Translations under genes and position numbers: made by a program
Shown: positions 23,046-53,166 of the stretch, piece after piece
Layout of the letters: each line of letters begins with the position of its first letter
How positions within the stretch are numbered: position 1 is the stretch's first letter
Notes under the pieces: model-generated
Told to the model about the DNA's origin: nothing
Databases searched by the model: none
Seen by the model: the letters and a program-made list of their open reading frames with translations, nothing else
Source of the DNA: Solea solea
Lineage: Eukaryota > Chordata > Actinopteri > Pleuronectiformes > Soleidae
DNA length: 64,000 bases
Reading direction: 5' to 3'
Assembly (NCBI RefSeq): GCF_958295425.1
Contig: NC_081151.1
Span: 12,632,606 to 12,696,605, forward strand

Positions 23046-24030
23046 GTCCAAAGGATTATTTATTAATGCATCAATGTAATGCATAATGAGGTTTTGGTCC
23101 AAGTAATAGAGATAATTTAGACTGGCCAATAAAGTTAAGTCGCGACAGAGTAGTACACACAAGATGAGACAATGTTGACCATAAAGTTTATAAAGGTCTC
23201 TTTCCCGCTGCCTCAAAGTGACATAAATGATGAACGTATCTCCAACTTAAACCGGATCAGTGTGGGATGTTTCAGGGGACTTCATGGTCCCTAGGCAAAA
23301 GAGACCTGGGGGCCTACACTAAACCGAACAGAATCTACATTTTTCCCTGTCAGTGACTCCCCAAATAAGAAAAAAAAACTAAGGATAATTCTGATTCTGC
23401 AGCCCTAACAAGTGTCCTATGCTTCAATCTTACTTTGTGATGATGATGGTCAGAGGTTGTGTGTATTTGACATGGCCAGCTGTGATAAAAGAGGCCTGCG
23501 CTGCATTTGCGTTAATCCCAGAGGTGCTCAGCATTGCTGGCAGACAGTGACAGTCGGCTGGTCTCTGTGTAGCCTGGTTTCAACAGCAGCTTGTTCAGTC
23601 TCCTGATGAGATTAAAAGGAGATTGTAAGACGACTTCAAAGAGAACAGGAACATATGTCACAACATATGTCAAGTCAGACACGATGCAAATGCACCTGTT
23701 GTGTAAATACATACATAAACACATGAAGTAAATACTGTAATGGTTTGAAAATATGACCAGTATAATATGTGCACACATTACAATATTAAAGGTAAGTTGA
23801 GAACTCATTATAAATCAAGACAAGAATATCTCCTAAAGATTTAAAGATGTAAATCAGAAGTTAAAGAGGCAGAAGTAGGGAGTCTGTTGATAATACATGG
23901 CTAGATCAGTCAAGACAGTTTTCTCATAAAATTGGTCAAAAAGTGAAAAAGAATAAATAAAAAAAAATCCACAAGCAACTTTAGCTGAAATACTTTTTTG
24001 AAAGATAATCTCAATACTTTTTTTTTTGTT
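23045..24030. other. Intergenic stretch, no recognised feature
   Basis: Repeat-rich, AT-biased DNA between odc1 and NOL10. No exon recognised. Confidence 0.4.
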
Positions 24031-24034
24031 TATT

Positions 24035-24235
24035 GTTGGGGCTCAGTGTCAGAGCAAGTCATCTTTCAACCTGAAGGATGTGTGTTTGATTCCCGGCTCC
24101 GCTAGTTTACAAGTCAATGTGTCCTTGGGCAAGACACTTAACCCCATGTTGCTCCTGATGGTGTAAAGCAGCTTTGAGTGGTCATCAAGACTAGAAAGGA
24201 GCTACAGTATATAAATACAGACCATTTATTGCAAT
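24035..24235 (+). mobile_element. tRNA-derived SINE
   Basis: A tRNA-like head (TCAGTGTCAGAGCAAG, then GTGTGTTTGATTCCCGGCTC as B box) is followed by the fish SINE body 'GTCCTTGGGCAAGACACTTA' and the tail 'ATATAAATACAGACCATTTA'. Related copies occur at 24345, 30985 (partial) and 47325 (reverse). Confidence 0.75.
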
Positions 24236-24344
24236 GTTTTACTGAGGTTGTTATATGAGGTTATACTGTATGAGGTTGCCATTCTGAGGTGTTGTATAAT
24301 TTGATTTTAATACCATTAAAAGTAAAACAAATATTTTTCCAAAG

Positions 24345-24630
24345 AAATATTTGTTTCTCCAAAGCAGAAGGTGAATTGGACTTGTAACTGGAGGGTTGCT
24401 GGTTCGAATCAAGGGCTGGAGTACCCCTGAGCAACGTACCCATTCCCCATCATTACTTGGACACTAAATTGATCCCCGCTATGGGGGGGCTATATCCAGT
24501 GTGCTCCTAGTGCTGGTCCCAAGCCTAGATAAATGGGAGGGTTGTGTCAGGAAGGACATCTTGTGTAAAAATCAAATGCCAAATATGTGGATCATCCGCT
24601 GTGGCGACCCCTAGAGAGGGAGAAAAAAAA
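24345..24630 (+). mobile_element. SINE fragment joined to a LINE-type 3' end
   Basis: 24345-24480 carries a tRNA-like B box (GGTTGCTGGTTCGAATC). 24490-24620 is the common fish repeat 'AGATAAATGGGAGGGTTGTG...GTGGCGACCCCTA'. They may be one composite element. Confidence 0.55.
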
Positions 24631-24652
24631 CAGTGTATACTCAGTACATGTA

Positions 24653-24730
24653 CACTACCAGTCAAAGATTTGGAAACACCTTTCCATTTACTTGAATGAG
24701 GAAGTGTGTCCAAACCTTTGACTGGTAGTG
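24653..24730. mobile_element. 78-bp palindromic mini-element, Tc1/mariner-type ends
   Basis: Starts CACTACCAGTCAAAG and ends with its exact reverse complement CTTTGACTGGTAGTG. TA dinucleotides flank both ends, the target site of Tc1/mariner. Nothing but the two arms and a short centre remains. Confidence 0.75.
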
Positions 24731-24764
24731 TATATATATTATATGTATAAACCCCCACAAATGA

Positions 24765-25260
24765 CCTTTTAAGAATAAGATAAGACTATACTTATTATCA
24801 TATTAATCCCCATAGTTAAGTACAGTGGTCCAGCTGTTCACAAAATAGACAAGACAGTATATAAAATAAATCAGGAAAAACATAAAAAGGCAGTGCAAAC
24901 AGTAAATAAAGACATAAATAGTAATGCAGTCATCAAGTCAGGTGATGATAAATAGATAAAGTAAAAGGAAAAAAGACTGATGCTACATACTTGGTACACA
25001 TCTGAGAAATATATATATAAAAAAAAAAACTTGAGCAGAACTGTATTTATGGAGCAAGTGACACTGTCCAAGCTCACAAAAAGAATAGTCTTCAATGGGA
25101 AAAAAAATGACATATGCCACTTACAACAGTGTTTAAAAAAAGCCTCTCATGACAGTTGTACTTCAGAGCAGTATAACGATTTTTCAGAGCCATCAAACTC
25201 CTGACGCCTAAACCTTCCACCCTCACTGCACAGACTAATCGGTCCAAATCTTGCTCTCAG
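24765..25260. mobile_element. LINE remnant
   Basis: The left edge is a reversed LINE tail-like AATAAGATAAG tract followed by TTAATCCCC. The right part (25160-25240) resembles the last coding part of fish LINE ORF2. The element is degenerate, so clade and limits are uncertain. Confidence 0.45.
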
Positions 25261-28200
25261 AATCATTTGGTTTGCAAGCAGACATTACCGAATGGAGAAG
25301 AATGAAGAATTTGGTCACTATAGCCCAGCATTACATGTGGAAATGTTGCACAGGCATCAGTTCCAGGACACTAATAGGAAACTTCAGAGCTTCATGAGGA
25401 TCACATATCTGTGGGCTTAATTTCTTTTCCAGGTCTTAAAGCCACCAGCAATATGGCATTCTCCTTTTTTGCACGGTTTCCAGTCCAAACTTCTGCGGGG
25501 TTAGTGAATGAAATCACTTTTTATTTGAAATGGTTTCTGCATTTAAAAAGCATAGAGGAAAACTTGTAAGATGACGAACTCTGTTTTACTTTCTTACATT
25601 CCAGCTTTTGCTGAGCCCTGCTCTGAATCTGAACTTGTTCTCGCAGGCCTCCTGTGCCTCTGAGGCAGGAAGTGGGCTCACACTTGGGGGCTAACTCGTT
25701 TACAAAGTTCTAAATCACAAGATTGCAAAAAGCTTAAAATACACAACACAGCAAACCAAATAAATTATTTCTCCTCACCCCACACCGCAAAAACAGCCCT
25801 ACTCGAAATAACCCAAATATTCTTACATTGATTTTCTCGTTTAAAGAAAAAGAATCTGTCAGTGGGGTCAGCAAACTTTCAATCCGTGAGTTTTACTTCT
25901 GTATATAACACAGACTTAACGCACAAGGATTTCATAAAAACCATTGTTTTAGCTTGTTACTGGTAATTAAAGCTGAAAGTATGCTGTAATATATTATTAA
26001 GAGATTCTTTTTCTAGTGCAGAACTTGCTTGACAAGAGTATATTTCTTTTTAGACAAAAAAAAATGGGAACAATCTTGGAAATAAGCTTATTTTACTTTC
26101 TTGGGTATCATTTTATGCAGAGCAGTCAGCACTTTGATTTCTGTTTCTTCATTTCTTCTCCCTCTACATGTCTGCTACCTTCACTTTCACCTTCACCCCT
26201 CTTCTTGTAATGTCTATCTCTTGCACTGTGTGGACTTTCTGTTATCTTTACAGTGGGCACATTCACAAGGTCTCATAAAAGACAAAGATGATGCTTGTTG
26301 GTAGCAAACCACAAGCCTGTGACCCTCAGTGTGTATCTCTGCATCTGGCTTTGGAACAGTTTTATCATCTTTTGTTCCTCTACTACCCAGTGTGCATACG
26401 GAAAGAAACCAAAACTTTCCTTGACATTTTCGGTGAAGGAAATAATAAACGCGGCTTTACTTCATTTGTATCAAGGCTGATGTTTGGCACAAACAAGATA
26501 ACTCACAAAGGAGATGCTTCTAAACTCATTGGTTTTGCGTCACGCACTGTGTTTGTGAGACATCATGTTATCAACGGATTATTGTTTTTGAGCTGACTAG
26601 CATTTCATAAGCACATTAACTATCATATGACAGTATATAATGCTTGTAAACAGTCTGTAGTAGTAACATAACAGTAACACGGTTGGACACAAAGTTGAGC
26701 TGAATAAACATGCTGCTAATGTGACAAATGTAACAAAGTAAATGTCAATTACTGTAACAAACCCCCTAAACCAGGTGTATCTGGTATTTTATTTGTTGAT
26801 CCAGGTGCAAATCTTTACAGTTTAGTGTAAAGTATTGAAATTATATAGCTGCATCTCGGTGTCAGAATCTCCACGTCCCCTCCCTCCTCCCCACTCTGTC
26901 TCTCAGGTCTCAGCCCACTTCGTTGGCATTTTTTGTTTTTTTTAACTCAAGCATTCTGCCACTGAGGTTATGTTGCATGTGTCTGTCTGTTTATGAGAAG
27001 CATAATTCGTAATGATGAGAATGGCTTCTGATGAAATTTTCTGTTGTTTGTACTGGCCCAAAATCAAATTGATTTTTGTGACGATTTTTTTGATTCTTTT
27101 AACAGTTGTCAATGTCAACAAAAATGTTGCTTTTGAGTGTACTGACACTGTGAGAAACTAAGCAGCCTTGGTGCAGGTTTGTGTCTCTTAGTATGACGTG
27201 TCTGTGGGGTCAAAAGTGGAGGATTGTCCTGTTTAGTCCTCATTAGAGGTTAAGGCTTAACCTGAATAGGCCTATACCTTGGAATTTTTGACTGACCCAG
27301 ACAGCTACAGTACTTTGGCGACTGCATATCTTTGCAAACTTTGCATGTTTTAGGCCACTGAAAGCATATGGCACTTTCTTTATTGTCTTCACAATACTTC
27401 ATTGGCCATTCCAGATTCTAGACCACCACCTCACCAACCCCAAGGAACACATTCACACACACACACACACAGAGAGCTTATAATCATCTTAAAGCTCTGA
27501 TGACGCCACCCAGATAGTTGGGTGTAGAGTTGAAAGCTCTGTACTACACAGACAATGAGCCATGACCAGCCAGCCACAGAATGTGCAATGTCATACAGTA
27601 AATGTCAACAACAGTATTTTTATAAAGTATACTCCCCAGAGATGCCTTGTAATTTAGGTCCTGCTCGAGAGTTTGCCATGTTACCATAATATCTTATGGG
27701 GGAAAAAGATGGAAAAGCAACATTTGTTCTTGAAAGAACTCTCTGCTGACTGAGCTCATCCATTGTCAGGTCACTCACAAGGGTAATGCAACACAACTCC
27801 TGCTGTCTTGATGTCTGATGTATAAATAATCTAGTTTTAAATAGATTACTTTCTGTACCACATAAAACATTGTAAGCTTTTATAAAGGATTCCCCAGCAC
27901 AAAGGAAACACTGCAACTGAAGCCCCAAAACAGATAATTGTGGTGTAATGATATGTTATTCATTATTATTTAACACTTGGGCCGCACTTTAAATGTGGAT
28001 GCTTCAAATAACTCTGTAATTCATGTAATTTGAAGCGTGCTTGTATGGGATACTGACAAAATAGTCCACGTTTTACATAAAGCTGACTGTCTATCTCAAA
28101 GTCTATAGAGAAAATAGGAATAGAAAACACAACACACAGGATCCACTGCTGCCTCCATCAGTAAGTTAAAATGCAAGGTTTCAAATCCTTTTGTTCAGAT

Positions 28201-28490
28201 ATACAGTAGTAAATATAGTAAAAAGTAACACAATCATTTAGCAGTAGACCAGTGGCTCCCTTGTGCTCATGTAGCCCCCCAAAAGAGGATGATATTCTCT
28301 TTGGGCTTTGGTGCGGGAGAATGAGCGTTTTACAAAGCAAACCCGAACATTAGTTTTCACAGGAAAAAGAAGAAGGCTTTTTTTCCCCCCATTTCGGCTT
28401 CTCCCTCACATGCGTGGTCTGCATATTTGATTTGGCAGAGCCCTTCTGCTTCCTGATGCAACTTTCCCTTTTATCCCGGCTTGGGACTGG
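25260..28490. other. Intergenic stretch, no gene recognised
   Basis: I saw no splice-bounded conserved exon on either strand. It contains a short CA microsatellite (27453-27472) and pieces shared with other repeats in the window (for example near 28090). Confidence 0.4.
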
Positions 28491-28494
28491 CACT

Positions 28495-28625
28495 CGGAGT
28501 ACACTGGATGTGCTCCCCCTGCGTGGCTGGAGTCAATTTAGAGTGTCCCTGTCTCGATTTGAACCGGCAACCCTCCAGTTACAAGCCAAGTTTCCTTTCC
28601 ATTTGGCCACGGCTGCCCATCCAAT
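28495..28625 (-). mobile_element. tRNA-derived SINE fragment, reverse orientation
   Basis: Read on the - strand it gives a tRNA-like head with B box GGTTGCCGGTTCAAATC. It is truncated. Confidence 0.5.
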
Positions 28626-28941
28626 GTACCATTAAAACAGCTAATATATTCTAAAGATGGTGAACACATAAGCAGAGGTAGACTTCAATAGTTCTAAGCA
28701 TAAGAGAGCAGAGCACAGTCAACTGTATGTAAAACACTGATTATGTGTAAGTGCCTCTTACAACAACACCCCCAATGAACTGAACAATTTCTTTAAAGTG
28801 CTTGTTTAAGCAGCAGAGAGGATCAGAAGCCAAAATCAAGCATTATCATCAAAACCCCTGAGGGAATATACATAAACGGAGTCAATTATCAAACTGAGAG
28901 ACAACAAGTTATGGACTCTGCACATCATAAACAATACACAC

Positions 28942-28988
28942 ATAATTCATATTCACTAATGTTTCAGACATTAGTGAATATGAATTAT
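28942..28988. repeat. Perfect 21-bp inverted repeat with a 5-nt loop
   Basis: Arm 28942-28962 is the exact reverse complement of 28968-28988, with TTCAG between. This AT-rich hairpin could be a small transposon relic or a cruciform-forming site. Confidence 0.85.
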
Positions 28989-29049
28989 ATGTGCATGTGC
29001 ATATATATGTACTAGAAAATAGAATAGAACGTTATTGTCAAGCCACAGC

Positions 29050-32000
29050 AATTTTTCTTCTTCTTCACAAACATTAAAGTTATTAACTCAATAACTTATC
29101 ATAGATTAACAAAACTGTCTCCTAAAAAAACAACCTCAGTAAATTATAAAATAAATAATGTAAAAAGGCTTACATTTTATTAAATCTACAAGTCAAACGA
29201 ATGCTACACTGCATTAAAATAGTTCAAATCAAGCCTAAATACAACCAAAATGGATCAAGAGGTCATTGTAATGATAAGCCTTGACACTGTCACTGGAGTG
29301 GAGGGAGGAAAGCTTGTATTCTCTGGCCATGTGCTGACTCATCATCTCTTCATCTTTCAAGGTTGAGCTGCACAGAGTTTGTCCTCTTGGCTTAGGCGCA
29401 AAAAAAAAAAAAAAAGAAAAAGAAAAAAAAGGGTGATCATATTTTCACTGGAACATCTTTTGTGCTTTCCTGGATGGGCCTGAAGCAGAGCATGCTGCCT
29501 CAGCACATTTCAACTCCTTTGATCATTTTGGAGGGAAAAGGGTTGCAGAGAAGGCTCCAGGTTTTGGTGTCATATGGTTTACCACTGCTATCACGTTTTC
29601 TCCATGAAACTCAGGACAGAAGAAGTGGAAGGTTTCAAAACTGAACTCAGTATTCCTATGAACACCTTGCCAAATAGTAGCAGTTCTTTTTTTTTTATAG
29701 AAGGAAAAGTGACACAACTGCAAGTGTACTACATGAACTATAGTTAATGCTTTTACGGTATAATAGAAGCAGATAACTATCTGGAGTTCACAGATAACCA
29801 CCAAAAACTACTAAAAACATGATAATCACACTCTTTGAGACAAAAAAAAAAAAACCTCACATAACATAACAAGCAGGATTGTTTGCAACACACTATTGGT
29901 GTGGGAGAACAAGCGTTTTACAAACTAAAGTTTCCAGCATACACTTCAAAAAACCTGAACTACCACTTTCAAATATGCTGATTAACACCAACTGTCAACT
30001 GGGTGGAAATCATTTAGTGTATCATTTTCCACGGACAATGAGATGTAATACCCTGGGCAATCCTTACTGTGAACTGTTTCTACGGGAGTCACTCACTTAT
30101 CTAGAATAGTTCCACTGAGGAGAATTTCCCTCTTTATCTGAGGAAACAGGAAAGATACTAAAATCATCAGATACTGTACGCTTTGATTGATCATCATCGC
30201 ATTAAAAGATCCTTTCACTTCCCCTTGTTTATATTTCAATCTGAAACACGTGATGATTTGCTGTGAAGGTGCAGTATGTCACATAAGCAAAAAATCAGTT
30301 TTTTCTTCTTCTTTGTGATGGCCCTGGCTGACCCACTTCCTGTGGCCTGATTGCCAGTTGTCATGGTGAACTAAAAGCACTGTGAGGGGAAAAAGGGGGG
30401 CCAATTGCCAGGAAGTCAGGTTAAATGACTCTACCAGATGACACTTTTTTTGTCGGACAGTTAGTCAGTGTCACTGTTGTGCCAACACAAAGAAATAAAC
30501 TAGGATACTGCTTTGTCCTCGAGCCATAGCAACACACTTCCTATTGATCTTTCAACAGGAACTTGGAGGGGAAAGCTTCCTGTTTTTTTGTTGTTTTTTT
30601 TTAATGTTAACATGACCATGATCTATTTAGCTCTAATCACAGAGACAGTGGTAGAGAACATCATCCTGCCCTACAGCCAAAGAGTAGCTGGTTTGTGCTA
30701 TTAAACCGCACATTTTCAGAAGTCCGAAGATGGTAAGCTTAGCATTAAATTAAAAAGTGACCCTGTCCATTGATAAGATCGAACAAATAAAGTCTGATTT
30801 CAGTCTTGTATAAAGTACCTGAAAGTATTTTTATTAGGAGAAAAAGACTTTGGTAGAAGTTGTAGCCACCTTTTACAAATATTACTTGAACAAGTCTTAT
30901 GACATTTACTGTACTTAAGTATAGAAAGTAATTTTCTGATATAAAATGTACTTAGGTTTTAGCAGTAAAAGTATTTAAAAAAATGTGGAGAGTCAATGGT
31001 AGAGTGCATCGTTCAACTTTCAACTGGAAGGTTGTGGGTTCGATTCCTGGCTCCACTAGTCTACATGTGTCCTTGTGTTGCTCCTGTATTTTGCACATAT
31101 TAAAATGACACACTTCCGTATTTATGTCGAACACACATCATATTTTGTTGCGCAGTGTGATTGGTCGTCAACATTTGTCGGAAGAAAACCCATGATTCAC
31201 AGTTGGTCAGCAAGAAAATGCAGCACAAATATAAATTAAAAAAAACAAAAAAGGTTTAAAACCTTTAAAGCTTACTAATTATTAAAATGTGTTTTATACT
31301 ATAAGTGGAAAAAAGTAGAAAACAACCAATAGCTTTGTCTGAAATATTCAGAACACATCTGCTCTTCCAGATTTTAAATGCTAAGCTAATCAGCTGCTCG
31401 CTCTAGTTACACATGTACCATGTGGATATCAAGCCGTCTATTATCCAAGTCTCTACAGATACATTTCCCCACAAATAACAGACATTTATTTTTTAATCTA
31501 AGGCCCAGAGGTTGTGTATTTTTTGAAAATTGAGGTTTTCTCCTCCACTTTTAAAAATAATTCTGTCCATTCCGTTGTGCCGTCAAATGCACACCAAGTC
31601 AACAGGTGGCGATATAACTGTAGCTGTGGCGCTTTTATGGCCAATCAGAACACAGACGGACAAAACAACACAAGCTGTTACAGAAGGCAAAGGACAAAAA
31701 TAAACTGTACGTGTAAACATGTTAAAAAGTCCAATTAGCAACACTAATATGAACGCAAATTTCGCTATGACACCATGACTCAACTGGCCTCAAAGAATTT
31801 AACATGACATAGTGCGTGTGACGTTACAAGACAAACACTCTTCGCAATTCTCCAAAATGTGCGTTTTCAGAGACCTAAGCCACATTTACCATGTATATGA
31901 AAGGCCAAACCACAGCAAAAGTTAGCGTTTTACTAAAATAATCAACTACATCCAGTTTTTTTCTTTTTAAAATGCTGAAATTATATTTCACTATTAATAT

Positions 32001-32790
32001 GTCCACTGTCCAAAAGAGCCTTGGACAAAGTTTTAAAAGCAGCAGGCTGTTTTAGTTCTGTGGCTGAGTTTTAATCTCGACAAGCAGAAACTGAGACTGA
32101 CAAGTAAAAAAAAGTTGTTACCCGTTATCTTTCTGATAAGTTCTTATCAGTTGAAAACAACTACCACCTCTAAAAACAAAAGTAGTTGTCACTTACTTTT
32201 AGTTTCAGTATCACCTTATCTCATCACACCAATTGCTGGTCTTACTTTTCACAACTGTTTCTCTTTAAGGGTATTAACTGAATCCAAGCAATCTGCAGGG
32301 GACATGGCATATGTACATGAATGTCACATAATATAATGTTCTCAGATGCAAATATGGAAGCAGATTCCTTTTGACACAGCTGAAATGCTCATCTGTAAGC
32401 ATATTTCTTTGGTTAAAAAAAAAAAGCAGAGAAAACATAGCTTTAAATGACTCGTAGCATGTTATCAACTTGGAGCAAACTTCTGGGTGAGTTTGTGACT
32501 AAAATACTAACGTAATGGATTCTTCTTCAGTAATGTGTTGTTTGTCCCTTCACAAAAACCAACTGATGGGTCACAGTGAAAAATGCGTGGTGACATTAAA
32601 TTAGTTCAAATGAGCCTGGGGCCTGGTTTGGTATGCTGAGCGCTGAAATGCACCTCCCTCCCCTTTGAAACCAGCCAACGCAAGAGCAGAGAAGCGTTCA
32701 CACCATCAGCACACTGGGGGATGGGAGGGACACCCGAGAGGGCCCATTTCCAAGAACTACAGCTGTTGGCTTGGTAAAGGAGGGAAAAAA
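29050..32790. other. Intergenic stretch between odc1 and NOL10, repeats only
   Basis: No convincing gene. An A-rich tract lies at 29401-29430 and a partial SINE (+ strand) at about 30985-31095, with GGTTGTGGGTTCGATTCCTG as its B box. The 3' UTR of NOL10 probably reaches into the right end, as a - strand AATAAA lies at 32814-32809. Confidence 0.45.
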
Positions 32791-33210
32791 AACTTTCCTC
32801 ATTCACATTTTATTCCTCCTCCCCCTCCAACTTGTCACACAAGTTGAAGAGTAATTCACTGCAAAAGAAAGCAGGCAGTACTTTGAACACATTTTAAGTC
32901 AATAGGATGAGGTATAGTGTGATTTTAAGCAATAAAAACAAAGGAGAAGAGCAAGTGTTGTAACCAATGTTAATCCCGTGTTGGCTTAACAATATACAAT
33001 AATAGGAAAAGGATTATTTTACATACACACAATTGTTTTCTCCAAATCTTTAAAACAATAAACTCCACTGAGGAGCAATAGTAAGAAACTTGATCATGAT
33101 CAAGTCCTCCATTTCCTCTCTGTCAGTTTGTGTCCGCTAACCCTTAAAATTTCCAACATCTCAAAAAACATTTATAAGCAATGCCTGTTCATTTTTCCAG
33201 GCTGCTCTCT

Positions 33211-50892
<17,682 letters not shown>

Positions 50893-51139
50893 TGTAGAAA
50901 GTGAGTTAGACACTGGTCGCACATAACACTTAGAACGACACACTAGAGTACTGCCTTAACACGTTTTTGCTCCGATGCAAAAACAGGAAGTAGAGGGAGT
51001 GTTGCCGACATGGGTCCGGATAGAAACTACACCGAGTGAGCACAGTTCCCATTCAACCCTTCTTCTCCTTCTTTTTGTTTTACGGCGGTTGGCATCCATC
51101 TATAGGTGCATTACCGCCCCCTTCTGCTCCAGAGTGTGA

Positions 51140-52050
51140 ACCAGAAAAAAGGCCACCCTAACAACATACACTCACATACACACACTCTTACCCTATATAT
51201 TTTCCCCATTTCTGTCCTACTTTATATCCTATAAAGCCCTGTATCAATTAATAACTTCACTACTATGACCTGACTCGTGCTTTCTCACTCATTTCCATTA
51301 TTCCCTTTAAATTAAATTCTTGATCCCCTAATTTTCTTGGACTATTTCTCATCACCTCTCTATATGACTCATATGCCCTACACCTCAAAAGTACATATTC
51401 CACAGATTCCTCCTCTTCCTGACACCTCTCACACCGTCCTGTCGATGCTTCCCTACCAATTTAAGTGACTTATTCATTGCACAGTGCCCTAGCCTTAACC
51501 TCATTATCACAACCTCCTCTCTCATGTGTCCCATACCTGCCCTACTGCCCTGATGCTGTTTTGTATTTGATATAAATGCCTCCCTCTACCCTCTCTATCC
51601 CACCTCTCTTGCCATATTTGATTGATTCTCCCCAGATGACACTCTTAACCTCAGCATTACTGACACTCACTTCCATTTCTACTCTCCCTTTCCTTAATGC
51701 CCTCTTTGTTAATTCATCTGCCCTCTCATTCCCCCTCACCCCAACATGCACTGGTACCCACATAAATCTAACCTGACCCTCTTTTTTCATTATTCTAGTA
51801 ACTGACTGAAGAATTTCATATAACATGTCTTGCTGGCTATTAGAAGGAAATGATTTCACGCTCGATAGAACTGATGAAGAATCTGAGCAAATCAGTACCT
51901 TGTTGTGTCTAGCGTCTTCCACCCATCTTAATGCTACCAACACTGCCAGCATCTCCACCGTGTAGACCCCTAACATATTTGACGTTCTCCTACTTACCCC
52001 AATTCTCTTCACTGGTACAGCCACCCCAAAATCCTGTCACTCCTGTTTCA
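51140..52050 (-). mobile_element. LINE 3' remnant with an RNase H domain
   Basis: On the - strand 52024-51542 encodes about 160 residues of a retroelement RNase H. It has YTVEMLAVLVALR (catalytic Glu), VLICSDSSSVL (catalytic Asp) and GNERADELTK (final Asp). Further downstream, with stops, comes a cysteine-containing tail (GRCERCQEEEES). An upstream stop separates it from any reverse transcriptase. Non-LTR elements with RNase H belong to the I-type group; the clade is inferred. It sits between NOL10 and ATP6V1C2. Confidence 0.85.
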
Positions 52051-52126
52051 GGTTGCTTAGCTCCAGTATAAAATCATTATACTCTCCCATTATATATACC
52101 AATATATACCTGGTACTTGGAGAAAG

Positions 52127-52501
52127 GGGCCACACGGTAGTGTAGTGGTTAGCACTCACGCCTTGCAGCGAGAAGACCCGGGTTTGAGCCCTGGTTGGAA
52201 CAAGGCCCTTTCTGCATGGAGTTTGCATGTTCTCCCCGTGTGTGCGTGGGTTCTCTCCGGGTTCTCCGGCTTCCTCCCACAGTCCAAAAACATGCAATGT
52301 GGGGATAGGTAAATTGAACACTCTAAATTGACCATAGGAGCGAGTGCGAGAGTGAATGGTTGTTTGTCTCTATCTGTGTGTGGCCCTGCGGTGGACTGGC
52401 GAACTGTCCAGGGTGTACCCCGCCTATCGCCCGATGTAGCTGAGATTGGCACAGCGACCCTCTGGCAGAGGATAAAGCGGTAGATGATGACTGACTGACT
52501 G
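52127..52501 (+). mobile_element. Full-length tRNA-derived SINE with target duplications
   Basis: The head has A box TAGTGTAGTGGTTAGCAC and B box GGGTTTGAGCCC. The body includes GTTTGCATGTTCTCCCCGTG and CAGGGTGTACCCCGCCTATC, followed by a GACT tail. A perfect 12-bp target duplication, ACTTGGAGAAAG, lies at 52115-52126 and 52502-52513, which points to a fairly recent insertion. Confidence 0.9.
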
Positions 52502-52809
52502 ACTTGGAGAAAGTTTCTGATCTACCAGAGGTACCTCAGAGGAAGCTCATGTACCACTGGCTGGTGGTACGCAAACCACAGTTTCAGAATATTGACTTAA
52601 GAGGATGCTGCCATGCAGGGGCTGTCAGTCTTTTTTCAGTTTGGCTGGGTTGCAGTAGTCCATCAAAGCATTAATTAAAATAGCAGGTAAAACTGCCTCA
52701 ATTTTAATAAGATACAGAAATACAGTTTTCACTTTAAGAATATGTTATATAATATAAAGCCAATCAATATAGAGATTAACTCAATAATGTCCAATTATTG
52801 TCCTTGCAG

Positions 52810-52942
52810 TGATGTAAGGGCTTGGTGTGATGACAGAGTTCAGTGTCAGTCAGCCTCAGGTGGAGCCGCTGCTCACACTCTGACTCTGGGACAGACGCTG
52901 ACTGTGGGACCAACACAGGACAGTCACGAGGATGACCTGATG
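52810..52942 (+). other. atp6v1c2: Candidate noncoding 5' exon of atp6v1c2
   Basis: A 133-nt block between an acceptor (TTATTGTCCTTGCAG) and a consensus donor (GATG/GTAAGA), upstream of the coding start. The coding exon has its own acceptor at 53102. Predicted from splice signals only. Confidence 0.45.
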
Positions 52943-53166
52943 GTAAGAATGCTTTAATACGTTATTTCTCTTTCCTTTTACAAATCTAAATTTAGAGACT
53001 GCTGATCTCATCAGAAGATAAAATAAGTGTCTAAAAAACAGATATGATTTTAATGATATAATAACATATGCTTTTGTTATGTCTGTCTGTTCTGGGTCAC
53101 AGTCTGTTTGGTGCCAAAGCCCGGAGGAATTGGACTGAAGGTCCCTGTCTGAAAACACTTGGAGTC

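Noticed and set aside
26288..26596. 102-residue frame between odc1 and NOL10
   Set aside because: No recognisable motif, amino-acid make-up typical of random sequence, and no supporting splice sites.
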